A model generated the notes under the pieces. That model made no database searches. It had not been told where the DNA came from and worked only from the letters and a program-made list of their open reading frames with translations. Positions 1-6,832 of a stretch of DNA of 19,650 nt are shown in pieces. This DNA comes from an uncultured bacterium. GTDB taxonomy: Bacteria; Actinomycetota; Actinomycetes; S36-B12. Position numbers and translations under genes: made by a program. Position 1 is the stretch's first letter, and every line of letters begins with the position of its first letter. The stretch lies in the NCBI GenBank assembly GCA_903908025.1, contig CAIVQM010000200.1:1-19650 (forward strand). Reading direction: 5' to 3'.

Positions 1-33
1 GGTGATCAGGGGGTTCTGGTGGGGCATCCTCAC
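1..33 (-). CDS. Possible 5' end of a gene running off the left edge
   Basis: On the minus strand an open frame begins at a GTG (plus 31-33), with an in-frame ATG at plus 25-27, and stays open to the window edge. A GGGAG sequence lies about 6 nt before the GTG, a good Shine-Dalgarno spacing. The visible peptide is (V/M)RMPHQNPLIT, too short to recognise. The gene would lie co-directionally downstream of the AI-2E permease gene, about 66 bp after its stop. The evidence is only the ribosome-binding site and an 11-codon open frame, so this may not be a gene. Confidence 0.22.
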   Translation of the reverse strand, partial: MRMPHQNPLIT

Positions 34-99
34 CGATTTCTCCCAGTGCGGTCGGGCCTATCCCGGGGCTGGCGGGTGCTGCTCCGGACCGGTGGTGCG

Positions 100-1269
100 T
101 CAGTCGGCGTTGCGCTCGACGTCGGGGTGGACGTCGTACCGCTGCCCGTAGGCCTCGAAGACCGCGATGACTATCGCTGCCAGTGGGATGCCGATGATCG
201 CCCCGATCGGGCCGAACAGCGCGGCGCCGATGAAGACCGACGCCAGTGCCACGCCGGAGTTGATGTCCATCGTCTTGGTAGAGATCCGCGGCGTGAAGAC
301 GTAGTTCTCGATCTGCTGGTAAACCGTCGCGAAGATCACGATCCACAGCACGTCGATGGGCTCCTCGAACACGGCGAAGAGCGCCGGCAGTGCCACGCCG
401 ATGTACGTGCCGATCGTTGGGATGAACTGGCTGACGACGCCCGCGAAGATGCCCATCGGCAGCCACCAGGGGATATCGATCAGGTAGAAGAAGCCGCAGT
501 GGAAGGCGGCCGATAGCGTTGCGAGGGCCAGCTTCGAGATGACGAACCCGCCGGCCTTGCGCACCGCGATATCCCACACCTGGATGAAGACAACCTGGCG
601 CGCGGGCTTCAGCCACGACGCAATGAATCGCTTGATGCGGGGCGAGTCTGCGGAGAAGTAGAACGAGAACACCAGGATCGTGACGAAGTCGAAGACGATG
701 CCGACGACTCCGGCCAGAACCCCGAAGATTCCACCCGCGAGCGATGTTGCGAGATCGGTGATCTGGTCGCTCGTGAGGTTGAGGTTGTTGAGAAGGGTGA
801 CGGGGTCGATCTGGGTGTTGAAGGTGCGGTTGACCCACTCGACAATGTTGAGGACGAGGTCCGGAAGGGCCTGGACCAACTCGACGATCTGGGTGGCGAG
901 AACCCCGCCGAACAGCGCGATGAACAGGGCGATGAGCGAAAGCGTGGAAGCGGCCACGATTCCGGTGGCAACGCCGCGCCTCATGCCGCGATGCGCCAGG
1001 TAGCTGACGATCGGATCGAAGGAGATCGCGATCAGCCAGGCGAGGAGCAGGTTGAACAGGAAGCCGGCGAGCAGGCCCCAGGAGTAGTTGATGACTTCGA
1101 GAGCCAGGATGGCCACGACCACCATGACGAGGGCCTTGCGAAGCCAGCGCGAGTCGATTGCGACGAGGACGGGCGACGCGTTGGGCTCATCGGGTGCCGG
1201 CGGGGGCGCAGGACTCGGATCCGCCGCGGGGGGTGTCGGCTCCGGGGTTGCCGGTTCCGGGTCTGTCAT
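100..1269 (-). CDS. AI-2E family transporter (putative membrane permease)
   Basis: This 389-residue membrane protein has the AI-2E/UPF0118 permease pattern. A cytosolic N-terminus rich in Pro, Ala and Glu (about residues 2-38) precedes paired hydrophobic segments starting with ALVMVVVAILALEVINY. A long amphipathic region (EWVNRTFNTQIDPVTLLNN) follows in the middle. A C-terminal helix cluster contains the family-like PWWLPMGIFAGVVSQFIPTI and ends in GPIGAIIGIPLAAIVIAVFEAY. The family is named for E. coli TqsA; members export small molecules or exchange ions, and the substrate here cannot be told. The open frame extends 135 codons further upstream through recO, but the family-like protein starts at the ATG at 1269. 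That ATG is 7 nt after a TACATT -10-like hexamer, with no clear Shine-Dalgarno. The start codons of this gene and recO are only 15 bp apart, head to head. Confidence 0.85.
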   Translation of the reverse strand: MTDPEPATPEPTPPAADPSPAPPPAPDEPNASPVLVAIDSRWLRKALVMVVVAILALEVINYSWGLLAGFLFNLLLAWLIAISFDPIVSYLAHRGMRRGVATGIVAASTLSLIALFIALFGGVLATQIVELVQALPDLVLNIVEWVNRTFNTQIDPVTLLNNLNLTSDQITDLATSLAGGIFGVLAGVVGIVFDFVTILVFSFYFSADSPRIKRFIASWLKPARQVVFIQVWDIAVRKAGGFVISKLALATLSAAFHCGFFYLIDIPWWLPMGIFAGVVSQFIPTIGTYIGVALPALFAVFEEPIDVLWIVIFATVYQQIENYVFTPRISTKTMDINSGVALASVFIGAALFGPIGAIIGIPLAAIVIAVFEAYGQRYDVHPDVERNAD

Positions 1270-1276
1270 ACGAGAG

Positions 1277-1282
1277 AATGTA
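1277..1282 (-). promoter_or_regulatory. Candidate -10 element of the AI-2E transporter gene (leaderless)
   Basis: The minus strand reads TACATT, then 7 nt, then the ATG. This matches an actinobacterial TANNNT -10 element with transcription starting at or next to the start codon. No convincing -35 is seen; one would fall inside the first codons of recO. Confidence 0.4.
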
Positions 1283-1284
1283 GC

Positions 1285-2022
1285 GTGCCGCTCTACCGTG
1301 ACGAAGCAATCGTCCTGCGCGCCCAGAAGCTGGGCGAGGCAGATCGCATCGTCACGCTGCTGACCCGCAGTCACGGGCGCGTGCGGGGTGTGGCGCGAGG
1401 CGTCCGCAAGACAACGAGCCGGATCGGTGCCCGGCTCGAACCCTTCAGCCACGTCGACGTTCAGTTGTACGAGGGCAGGTCCCTCGACACGGTGACCCAG
1501 GTCGAGTCGATTGCCTCGCATGGCGCGTCGCTGTCCTCCGACTACCCGCGGTGGACCGCCGGCACGGCGATGCTCGAGACCGCCGAGCGCATGACCCCCG
1601 AGGAGCGCGAGCCGTCCGTGCCTCAGTTCGCCCTGCTGGTCTCCGGGCTGCGGTCGCTGGTCTCGGGCGAGCATGATCCGGGCCTGATCCTCGACGCGTA
1701 CCTGCTGCGGTCGCTCGCGATCGCCGGCTGGTCACCGTCGTTCGAGGACTGCGCCCGCTGCGGTGCGCTGGGCCCGCACCGGGCCTTCTCCATCCAGACC
1801 GGCGGTGTCGTCTGCGGCAACTGCCGGCCGCCCGGCTCGGCAGCGCCGTCCCCGGCCACGATCGCGCTCCTCGGCGCGTTGCTGAGCGGCGACTGGCCCG
1901 TCGCGGATGACAGTGAGCCCCGTGACCGTCGAGATGCCAGCGGCCTGGTGGCGGCCTTCCTGCAGTGGCATCTGGAGCGCGGGCTGCGCTCCCTGCCTTT
2001 CGTGGATCGCAGCAGCGGCTGA
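1285..2022 (+). CDS. recO: DNA repair protein RecO
   Basis: RecO loads RecA onto SSB-coated single-stranded DNA together with RecR in the RecFOR recombinational repair pathway, and it anneals complementary strands. The 245-residue length is normal for the family. The N-terminal OB-fold begins PLYRDEAIVLRAQKLGEADRI and contains GRVRGVARGVRK. The C-terminal helical domain carries a zinc-binding cysteine set, C156xxC159 and C177xxC180 (DCARCG and VCGNC). I chose the GTG at 1285 because family members start a few residues before YRDEAIVL; the frame is open further upstream, but that translation is low-complexity antisense of the permease gene. uppS follows after 36 bp, a pairing common in actinobacteria. 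Confidence 0.93.
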   Translation: MPLYRDEAIVLRAQKLGEADRIVTLLTRSHGRVRGVARGVRKTTSRIGARLEPFSHVDVQLYEGRSLDTVTQVESIASHGASLSSDYPRWTAGTAMLETAERMTPEEREPSVPQFALLVSGLRSLVSGEHDPGLILDAYLLRSLAIAGWSPSFEDCARCGALGPHRAFSIQTGGVVCGNCRPPGSAAPSPATIALLGALLSGDWPVADDSEPRDRRDASGLVAAFLQWHLERGLRSLPFVDRSSG

Positions 2023-2046
2023 CGGTCGAACGAGCGAGGGGGATGT

Positions 2047-2052
2047 CAGGAT
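2047..2052 (+). promoter_or_regulatory. CAGGAT element 6 nt before uppS (ribosome-binding site or -10)
   Basis: CAGGAT lies exactly 6 nt before the uppS ATG. AGGA is at good Shine-Dalgarno spacing, but the same hexamer in the same place precedes znuA and dusB and would also fit a leaderless -10. No -35 is recognisable, and recO ends 36 bp upstream, so the ribosome-binding reading is at least as likely here. Confidence 0.4.
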
Positions 2053-2058
2053 GGGCTC

Positions 2059-2859
2059 ATGGCCCGTCGATCCCCACAGCCGCGACGTCAGCCGACGCCG
2101 CACCCCTCGGGCGCGACGGCTCCGGCGATTGATCCGGAACTGGTCCCACGGCATGTGGCCCTCGTCATGGACGGCAACGGCCGGTGGGCGAAGGAGCGCG
2201 GACTGCCACGCACGGCTGGGCACGAGGCGGGGGAGGCGAGCCTGTTCGATTGCGTCGAAGGTGCCCTCGAGCTCGGCGTCACGTGGCTGAGTGCCTACGC
2301 GTTCTCGACGGAGAACTGGAAGCGCTCGCCTGACGAAGTGCGCTTCCTCATGGGCTTCAACCGCGATGTCATCCGCCGTCGCCGCGACGAGATGAACGAG
2401 CTGGGTGTCCGCGTCCGGTGGGCGGGTCGCCGCCCCAAGCTGTGGCGCAGCGTCATCTCCGAACTCGAGGAGGCCGAGCAGCTCACGGCGAAGAACACGA
2501 AGCTGACATTGACGATGTGCGTCAACTACGGCGGGCGGGCTGAGATCGCCGACGCCGCGGCCACGATCGCGCGTGCGGTCAAGGCCGGCAACATCGATCC
2601 GGAGAAGATCGACGAGCGGATGATCGCCCGCTTCCTTGACGAGCCCGACATGCCTGACGTCGACCTCTTCGTCCGTTCGTCCGGCGAGCAGCGCACGAGC
2701 AACTTCCTGCTGTGGCAATCGGCCTACGCCGAGTTGGTATTCCTCGACACGCTGTGGCCCGACTTCGATCGACGACACCTGTGGCATGCGTGCGAGCTGT
2801 ACGCATCGCGCGATCGCCGGTATGGCGGCGCCGTGCCCAACCCGCCGCCGGTGGGCTGA
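2059..2859 (+). CDS. uppS: Isoprenyl transferase (undecaprenyl/decaprenyl diphosphate synthase)
   Basis: This is a cytosolic cis-prenyltransferase that condenses isopentenyl diphosphate onto an allylic primer, giving the long polyprenyl diphosphate used as lipid carrier in cell wall synthesis. All signatures are present in 266 residues: catalytic Asp38 in DGNGRWA (38-44), FSTENW (82-87), and the C-terminal substrate-binding block RSSGEQRTSNFLLWQSAYAE (206-225) with WPDF after it. Canonical enzymes have RTSGExRxSNFLLWQ, so this is a normal member. The N-terminal 25 residues are a basic, Pro-rich extension. In an actinobacterium the product could be C50 or C55, and chain length cannot be judged here. 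It follows recO and meets zur tail to tail with only 3 bp between the stop codons. Confidence 0.95.
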   Translation: MARRSPQPRRQPTPHPSGATAPAIDPELVPRHVALVMDGNGRWAKERGLPRTAGHEAGEASLFDCVEGALELGVTWLSAYAFSTENWKRSPDEVRFLMGFNRDVIRRRRDEMNELGVRVRWAGRRPKLWRSVISELEEAEQLTAKNTKLTLTMCVNYGGRAEIADAAATIARAVKAGNIDPEKIDERMIARFLDEPDMPDVDLFVRSSGEQRTSNFLLWQSAYAELVFLDTLWPDFDRRHLWHACELYASRDRRYGGAVPNPPPVG

Positions 2860-2862
2860 GAC

Positions 2863-3273
2863 TTAGCCGGACGAGCAGGCGGGGCAGGAGCCGAACAGCT
2901 CGAGGGTGTGGCTGATGTCGGAGAATCCGTGCTCGCGGGCGATCGCGTCAGCCCACGTTTCGACGGCAGGACCGGCGATTTCGATCGTGCGGCCACAGGT
3001 GCGGCAGACGAGGTGGTGGTGGTGCTCGGAACTGCACCGTCGGTAGAGCGTCTGTCCCTCAGCCGTGACCAGAACATCGACCTGGCCAGCGTCAGCGAGC
3101 GCCTGCAGCGATCGGTACACAGTGGTGAGCCCCACTGCGGTGCCCTGCCGGCGAAGCAGGTCGTGCAGGTCCTGGGCAGAGGTGAACTCGTCGCGGCCTT
3201 CGAGGACGGACTGAACTGCCGTGCGCTGCCGCGTCTGGCGCTGAGGCCCGGTGGCGGGGGCATCGCTGCTCAT
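2863..3273 (-). CDS. zur: Fur-family metalloregulator, probably the zinc repressor Zur
   Basis: This 136-residue Fur-family repressor has an N-terminal winged helix (residues about 12-75; GLTTVYRSLQALADAGQVDVL contains the recognition helix) and a C-terminal dimerisation domain. The structural zinc site is C90xxC93 with C130xxC133. A second metal site is suggested by C80 and the HHHH run at 84-87. Fur paralogues for iron, zinc and peroxide look alike. The zinc assignment rests on the operon: its ATG overlaps the znuB stop by 4 bp, and a Zur-box-like site lies in front of znuA. It would therefore be autoregulated as the last gene of the importer operon. The frame is open far upstream through znuB, but MSSDAPATGPQRQTRQR is the natural family start. 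Confidence 0.9.
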   Translation of the reverse strand: MSSDAPATGPQRQTRQRTAVQSVLEGRDEFTSAQDLHDLLRRQGTAVGLTTVYRSLQALADAGQVDVLVTAEGQTLYRRCSSEHHHHLVCRTCGRTIEIAGPAVETWADAIAREHGFSDISHTLELFGSCPACSSG

Positions 3274-4094
3274 CTGACCTCCCGGCGTCTTCGCCGAATC
3301 GGAACGGCGACAACCGCCAGCACTGCGAAGGACAGTAGCGCGACGAGCACGATGGTGGGGCCGGGCGGGACTTCGACGTAGAACGAGCCGACGAGTCCGG
3401 TGAGGCTGGCTGTGAGGCCAAGGACGATGGCGAGAACGGCGGTGGCCCGGAATGATCGCGTGACCTGTTGTGCGGCGGCGACCGGGACGATCATGATCGC
3501 ACTGACGAGCAGCAGGCCAACGACACGCATGCCGACGACGACGACGACGGCGGCAAGGACGGCCATGAGGGTGCTCATGGTCCGGACGCGGATCCCCTGC
3601 ACCGCAGCGATGTCGGCGTCGAGGCTCACGGCGAACAGTTCGCGGCCCAGGACAGCAACAACAGCGACGACGCCAAGGCAGAGCAGGGCGAGGGCCCAGA
3701 TATCCCCTTCGGCGACGGTGGACAGTGAGCCGAAGAGGTACGAGTTCAGGGACGAAGCCGCCCTGCCGGGAGCGAGGGACGCGAACATCACACCGCCAGC
3801 AATGCCGCCGTAGAACAACAGTGCGAGAGCGACGTCGCCCGCCGTGCGTGACCGGTAGCGGATGAACTCGATCAGGAAGGCGCCCGCGACCGCGGCCGCC
3901 ATGGCCGTCGGAATCGGTGCGGTGCCAAGAAGGAAGGCCAGGCCGACACCGGTCAGGGCTACGTGGCCCATCCCATCGCCGAGCAGCGCGAGGCGGCGCT
4001 GGACGAGAAAGACGCCGATGAGCGGGGCGATGAGACCGACGAGGGCGGCTGCCACGAGCGCCCTGCGCATGAAGTCGAAGTCGAGCAGGCTCAT
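3270..4094 (-). CDS. znuB: Zinc ABC transporter permease
   Basis: This is the membrane subunit of an ABC-3 family zinc (or manganese) importer, 274 residues, with about eight hydrophobic segments. It starts MSLLDFDFMRRALVAAALVG, and the early block PLIGVFLVQRRLALLGDGMGHVAL is typical of the family. The loop around GIRVRTMSTLMAVLAAVVVVVGMRVVGLLLVSAIMIVP fits the conserved cytoplasmic coupling region. It would pair with ZnuC and receive metal from ZnuA. Both ends overlap neighbours by 4 bp (znuC stop upstream, zur start downstream), so translation is probably coupled. A run of five GAC repeats at about 3533-3547 (antisense of the Val stretch) reflects local composition. Confidence 0.93.
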   Translation of the reverse strand: MSLLDFDFMRRALVAAALVGLIAPLIGVFLVQRRLALLGDGMGHVALTGVGLAFLLGTAPIPTAMAAAVAGAFLIEFIRYRSRTAGDVALALLFYGGIAGGVMFASLAPGRAASSLNSYLFGSLSTVAEGDIWALALLCLGVVAVVAVLGRELFAVSLDADIAAVQGIRVRTMSTLMAVLAAVVVVVGMRVVGLLLVSAIMIVPVAAAQQVTRSFRATAVLAIVLGLTASLTGLVGSFYVEVPPGPTIVLVALLSFAVLAVVAVPIRRRRREVR

Positions 4095-4897
4095 GGCTCG
4101 AGCTCCACAACGCCGGGTCGACCGAGCTCGGACTCGTGGTGGTGCACGTGATCATGCAGGTGGTGTCCGGGCACGGGTGGCGGCCCGTCGAAGACGATCG
4201 TCTCGCGACTGTGCGGATCCAGGACAACAGCCCTGGTGATCAGGTGAGCGATGCCGGTGAGCTCGTGGGTGACGACGATGATCGTGGTGCCATGCTCGTG
4301 CAGACCGGCGAGCAGCGTCGTCAGGCTCGCGAGGTTCTCCGCGTCGACACCGGCCGTCGGCTCGTCCATCACCAGCAGGTCCGCACCTGACGCGAGTGCG
4401 CGGGCGATGAGGACGCGGCGTTGCTGCCCGCCGGAGAGGGTGTCGAGACGCTCGTGCCGTTTCGACCACAGGCCGACGTCGGTGAGTGCCTGGGCGGCGG
4501 CTGCGCGTTGGGTGCGGGAGAGCGGGCGCCAGCGGCGTTTCGGCGAGATCAGGCCGCTCAGCACCGTCTCCCACACCGACACCGGGATGCTGGAGGCACC
4601 CGGCAGCCGCTGCGGGACGAGTGCGATGCGCTGCCAGTCGCGGAAGCGAGACAGGGGTCGACCGAACAACGCGACCCGACCATGGCTGTGCGGCTGCAGG
4701 CCCAGCATCGTGCGGACGAGGGTGGTCTTTCCGCTGCCGTTCGGGCCGAGCAGTGCGACGAACTCGCCCTGCCGGATGGACAGGTCGACGTCCTCGAGCA
4801 CGTGGTCGCCGTCGAACTCCACGCACACGCGCGAGAGGCCAACGACCTCATCGGAGGTCGCTGGCGTCTCGTCACCGTGCGGGTGTTCGTGCGTCAT
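4091..4897 (-). CDS. znuC: Zinc ABC transporter ATP-binding protein
   Basis: This 268-residue ABC ATPase drives zinc import through ZnuB. It has Walker A GPNGSGKT (51-58), Q-loop Gln96 (VPQRLPG), signature LSGGQ (154-158), Walker B LLVMDE (174-179), D-loop following at AGVDAE, and switch His211 in VVTHE. Both termini are His-rich: HEHPH near residue 3 and HHLHDHVHHH at 245-254. That is unusual for the soluble subunit and could bind or buffer zinc (inference). It lies between znuA and znuB with 4-bp overlaps on both sides. Manganese importers use the same ATPase family; the zinc call comes from the Zur-box-like site and from zur in the same operon. Confidence 0.94.
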   Translation of the reverse strand: MTHEHPHGDETPATSDEVVGLSRVCVEFDGDHVLEDVDLSIRQGEFVALLGPNGSGKTTLVRTMLGLQPHSHGRVALFGRPLSRFRDWQRIALVPQRLPGASSIPVSVWETVLSGLISPKRRWRPLSRTQRAAAAQALTDVGLWSKRHERLDTLSGGQQRRVLIARALASGADLLVMDEPTAGVDAENLASLTTLLAGLHEHGTTIIVVTHELTGIAHLITRAVVLDPHSRETIVFDGPPPVPGHHLHDHVHHHESELGRPGVVELEP

Positions 4898-5823
4898 GTG
4901 CAGGATTGCCCACTCTGCAAGGTGGCCAGGTTCTGGTCCATGACCGTGAGGTAGTCGCCCGTGCTGTCGGGGGCCAGTCCCTCGAGCGGGTCGAGGACGG
5001 CGCTTGTGGCGCCGGTCTCATCGGCAATCGTCTGCGCGATCTTGGGGTCGACCAGCGTCTCGTGGTAGATCGTGGTGATGCCGGTGTCCCGTACCAACTC
5101 AGCCACCTCCTTGAGACGTGCCGGGCTCGGCTCCGCCTCGGGCGACAGTCCCGAGATGCCGATCTGGGTCAGATCGTAGGCGTCGGCGAGGTAGCCGAAT
5201 GCATCGTGACTGACGACCAGGTCGCGGGAGGCGCACTGGGCCAGGCCCGCGGTGAAGCGCGCGTCGAGCTGGGACATCGAGTCGCCGAACTCGGTCGTCC
5301 GGGTTCCGATGGCATCGGCTGCTGCGGGGTTGAGGGTCGCGAACCGGGTTCCGATGGTGCTGGCGATGGTCGCCATGTTGAGGGGGGCGAGCCACACATG
5401 CGGGTCGACTGCCGACTCCTCGCCCTCGCCGGTGCCGGCGAGGAGCGTCAGGCCGTCGGAGACATCGATGGCGCGGTCGGCCGCCTGCTGCTGGACGGCC
5501 TCGTCGACGGCCGGCTGGAAGCCCTTGACGTACAGGACGACATCGGCGGACGCGATCTCGGCGACCTGTGCCGCGGTGAGCTCGAGGTCATGTGGCTCGA
5601 CGCCAGGGGGCGTCAAGGTCGTGACGCTCACTGCATCGCCGCCTACGGAGGTGGCGGCGTACTCCAGGGGATAGAAGGCGGCGACGACAGACACCGGACC
5701 CCCGGAGGAGGCGGAGCTGGGTACCGTGGATGTGCTCGAGCAGGCACTGAGCAGGAGGGTGCCGGCGGCGACCGTGAGGGCCAGACGGGCGAGGGGGCGT
5801 GCGGTCAGCTTCGCGGTGGGCAT
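4894..5823 (-). CDS. znuA: Zinc ABC transporter substrate-binding lipoprotein
   Basis: This cluster A-I metal-binding protein captures extracellular zinc for ZnuBC. The N-terminus is a lipoprotein signal: basic residues, a hydrophobic stretch, then lipobox LSAC with Cys28 as the lipidated residue. A Ser/Thr-rich linker follows. Candidate metal ligands are His78 (VEPHDLE), His142 (VDPHVW), His206 (VVSHDAFGY) and Asp278 (VLDPLEG), the usual three-His plus one-acid pattern. The flexible loop near 130-140 is acidic (GEGEESAVD) and not His-rich, and is short for a zinc-specific member. It is the first gene of the znuA-znuC-znuB-zur operon. The ATG at 5823 is preceded by AGGA at good spacing, and by a promoter with a Zur-like operator. 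Confidence 0.93.
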   Translation of the reverse strand: MPTAKLTARPLARLALTVAAGTLLLSACSSTSTVPSSASSGGPVSVVAAFYPLEYAATSVGGDAVSVTTLTPPGVEPHDLELTAAQVAEIASADVVLYVKGFQPAVDEAVQQQAADRAIDVSDGLTLLAGTGEGEESAVDPHVWLAPLNMATIASTIGTRFATLNPAAADAIGTRTTEFGDSMSQLDARFTAGLAQCASRDLVVSHDAFGYLADAYDLTQIGISGLSPEAEPSPARLKEVAELVRDTGITTIYHETLVDPKIAQTIADETGATSAVLDPLEGLAPDSTGDYLTVMDQNLATLQSGQSCT

Positions 5824-5829
5824 GACGTC

Positions 5830-5858
5830 ATCCTGCCCTTAGTGAAAACGATTGTCAA
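5830..5858 (-). promoter_or_regulatory. znuA promoter (-35 TTGACA, 17-bp spacer, CAGGAT)
   Basis: The minus strand shows a perfect TTGACA (plus 5853-5858), a 17-bp spacer, and CAGGAT (plus 5830-5835), which ends 6 nt before the znuA ATG. It is the best promoter in the window. The transcript would be leaderless or nearly so. CAGGAT also contains AGGA, so if transcription begins further upstream it could act as a ribosome-binding site instead. Confidence 0.6.
5843..5857. promoter_or_regulatory. Zur-box-like operator
   Basis: TGAAAACGATTGTCA is an imperfect palindrome close to the Zur consensus TGAAAATGATTTTCA known from actinobacteria (recalled, not searched). It covers most of the TTGACA -35 hexamer of znuA, so Zur bound with zinc would block RNA polymerase. 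Together with zur as the last gene of the operon this predicts negative autoregulation. Confidence 0.75.
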
Positions 5859-5882
5859 AACCAGTAGGCCTCATCGGCCGGG

Positions 5883-6338
5883 TCAGAACCGGCCGAGAGC
5901 CTTCAGCACGGCCATGCCCCCCAGGGCCAGCACCACGCCGCCGCGCAGCAGGCGGGACCCGGGGGAGATCACCGGCCAGGACAGCGCGGTGAGCCAGGCC
6001 AGGATCAGCGTGACGAGGGCCAGCAGGAGGGCGCCGAGCCAGGCGAGCGATCCCGTCATGATCAGGCCGCCGAAGAGCAGGAGGGCCGGCGCGATGACGA
6101 CCAGCCAGCGGGGGAGGGCATTGAGCTTGCGCACCAGCGGGTAGCTGCGCTCCTCGAAGGCCCGCCGGCGGGCGGACGACACTGGCCGCGTGCCGGGCTG
6201 CGGACGCTGGCTGCCGCGCGACGACGCCGACGACGCCGACGAGGCCGACGGCGCGGGCGGACCACCGGGGCCGCGAACCCCCTTGGGCATCTTCGCCTTG
6301 GCGGGCTTATCGCCCTTGCTGTTCTGGCTGCTGGCCAT
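5883..6338 (-). CDS. Small membrane protein of unknown function (DUF6703-like)
   Basis: This 151-residue protein has a long disordered N-terminal part (about 1-60) that is basic, then Pro/Gly-rich, with an Ala-Ser repeat (SASSASSASSR, coded by GAC/GCC triplet repeats at about 6218-6252). A conserved-looking segment RRRAFEERSYPLVRKLNALPRWLVVIAP leads into hydrophobic helices at about 78-94, 96-116 and possibly 130-147. The helix-entry motif and the position next to zinc genes and glyS recall the actinobacterial DUF6703 family, from memory only. No catalytic residues are visible. The ATG at 6338 has GGAG 5 nt upstream. It ends 59 bp before the znuA start, so the znuA promoter occupies the gap. 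Confidence 0.75.
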   Translation of the reverse strand: MASSQNSKGDKPAKAKMPKGVRGPGGPPAPSASSASSASSRGSQRPQPGTRPVSSARRRAFEERSYPLVRKLNALPRWLVVIAPALLLFGGLIMTGSLAWLGALLLALVTLILAWLTALSWPVISPGSRLLRGGVVLALGGMAVLKALGRF

Positions 6339-6384
6339 GGCTGCTCCGGAGGTTGCTGCGGCACGCGGTCTGCCGAGGGTCGAC

Positions 6385-6390
6385 TAGCGT
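6385..6390 (+). promoter_or_regulatory. Candidate -10 element before the ABM-domain gene
   Basis: TAGCGT lies 7 nt before the GTG at 6398, with no Shine-Dalgarno in between, fitting a leaderless start. It supports the GTG over the downstream ATG at 6437. No clear -35 is visible. Confidence 0.4.
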
Positions 6391-6397
6391 TCGACAG

Positions 6398-6832
6398 GTG
6401 TCCAACCCTAGCCCCGTCGTCGCGCACGTCGCATCGATGCCTTCGCTCCTGGTCATCGGTCGATTCCGGGTGGCGGCCAGCGACCGTGAAGCATTCCACG
6501 TGGCTGCCACGGCTGCCATCGAGGCGCTGTCGGCCCAGCCCGGCTGTCGAGTGGCCTCGCTGGGCCAGTCGACGGATGACTCCGACCTGCTCGTGATCCG
6601 CACCGAGTGGGACGGCGTGGGTGCCTACCGACGCGCGCTGTCCGCATTCGACGTCAAGGTGCGCGCGATCCCGTTGCTGTCGTCAGCGATCGACGAGCCG
6701 TCGGCCTACGAACTCATTCACGACTGGACGCCTGCAGGCGTCACCGTCGCTGACTCCGGACTCGCTGCCGACGCGGGTGCTGTCGGGCTGGGCCATGCTG
6801 CTGGTCCGGCCGTTGCGTCGGTGACCCCGTGA
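6398..6832 (+). CDS. Antibiotic biosynthesis monooxygenase (ABM) domain protein
   Basis: From the GTG at 6398 this is a 144-residue protein; from the ATG at 6437 it would be 131. The core beginning MPSLLVIGRFRVAASDREAFHVAATAAIEAL has the beta-alpha pattern of the small ABM/dimeric alpha-beta barrel fold, with a second strand LLVIRTEWDGVGAYRRAL. Such proteins dimerise and include heme- or quinone-acting monooxygenases, but many members have no known reaction. The C-terminal about 40 residues are Ala/Gly/Val-rich and probably disordered. Its stop overlaps the next gene's GTG by 4 bp, so the two are co-translated. Family assignment comes from pattern recognition only. The start is uncertain: neither start has a good ribosome-binding site, and the TAGCGT hexamer favours 6398. 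Confidence 0.7.
   Translation: MSNPSPVVAHVASMPSLLVIGRFRVAASDREAFHVAATAAIEALSAQPGCRVASLGQSTDDSDLLVIRTEWDGVGAYRRALSAFDVKVRAIPLLSSAIDEPSAYELIHDWTPAGVTVADSGLAADAGAVGLGHAAGPAVASVTP

Noticed and set aside
34..99. Terminator after the AI-2E permease gene
   Set aside because: The 66 bp contain only scattered short GC complementarity; no stem stands out from background.
991..1284. In-frame upstream extension of recO by 98 codons
   Set aside because: It is antisense to the permease gene with low-complexity charged and Arg-rich sequence; RecO family length and N-terminus fit the GTG at 1285.
2840..2890. Possible shared terminator between uppS and zur
   Set aside because: Only 4-5 bp GC arms (GGCT/AGCC, CCGCC/GGCGG) within coding sequence; such arms are common at this GC content.
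3533..3547. (GAC)5 triplet repeat
   Set aside because: It encodes, on the minus strand, the Val run of a ZnuB membrane helix. It is short and explained by coding composition.
4734..4746. CCGTTCGG match to the ppdK hairpin arm
   Set aside because: It encodes the Pro-Asn of the ZnuC Walker A on the minus strand and lacks the rest of the arm; a chance match.
4486..6144. Open frame of 552 codons on the plus strand, opposite znuC and znuA
   Set aside because: It is antisense to well-identified genes, Arg/Gly/Pro-rich with no domain pattern, and is the expected by-product of high-GC codon bias.
6218..6252. GACGCCGAC-type short tandem repeat
   Set aside because: It encodes the Ala/Ser-rich disordered linker of the small membrane protein; too few units to call a separate repeat feature.
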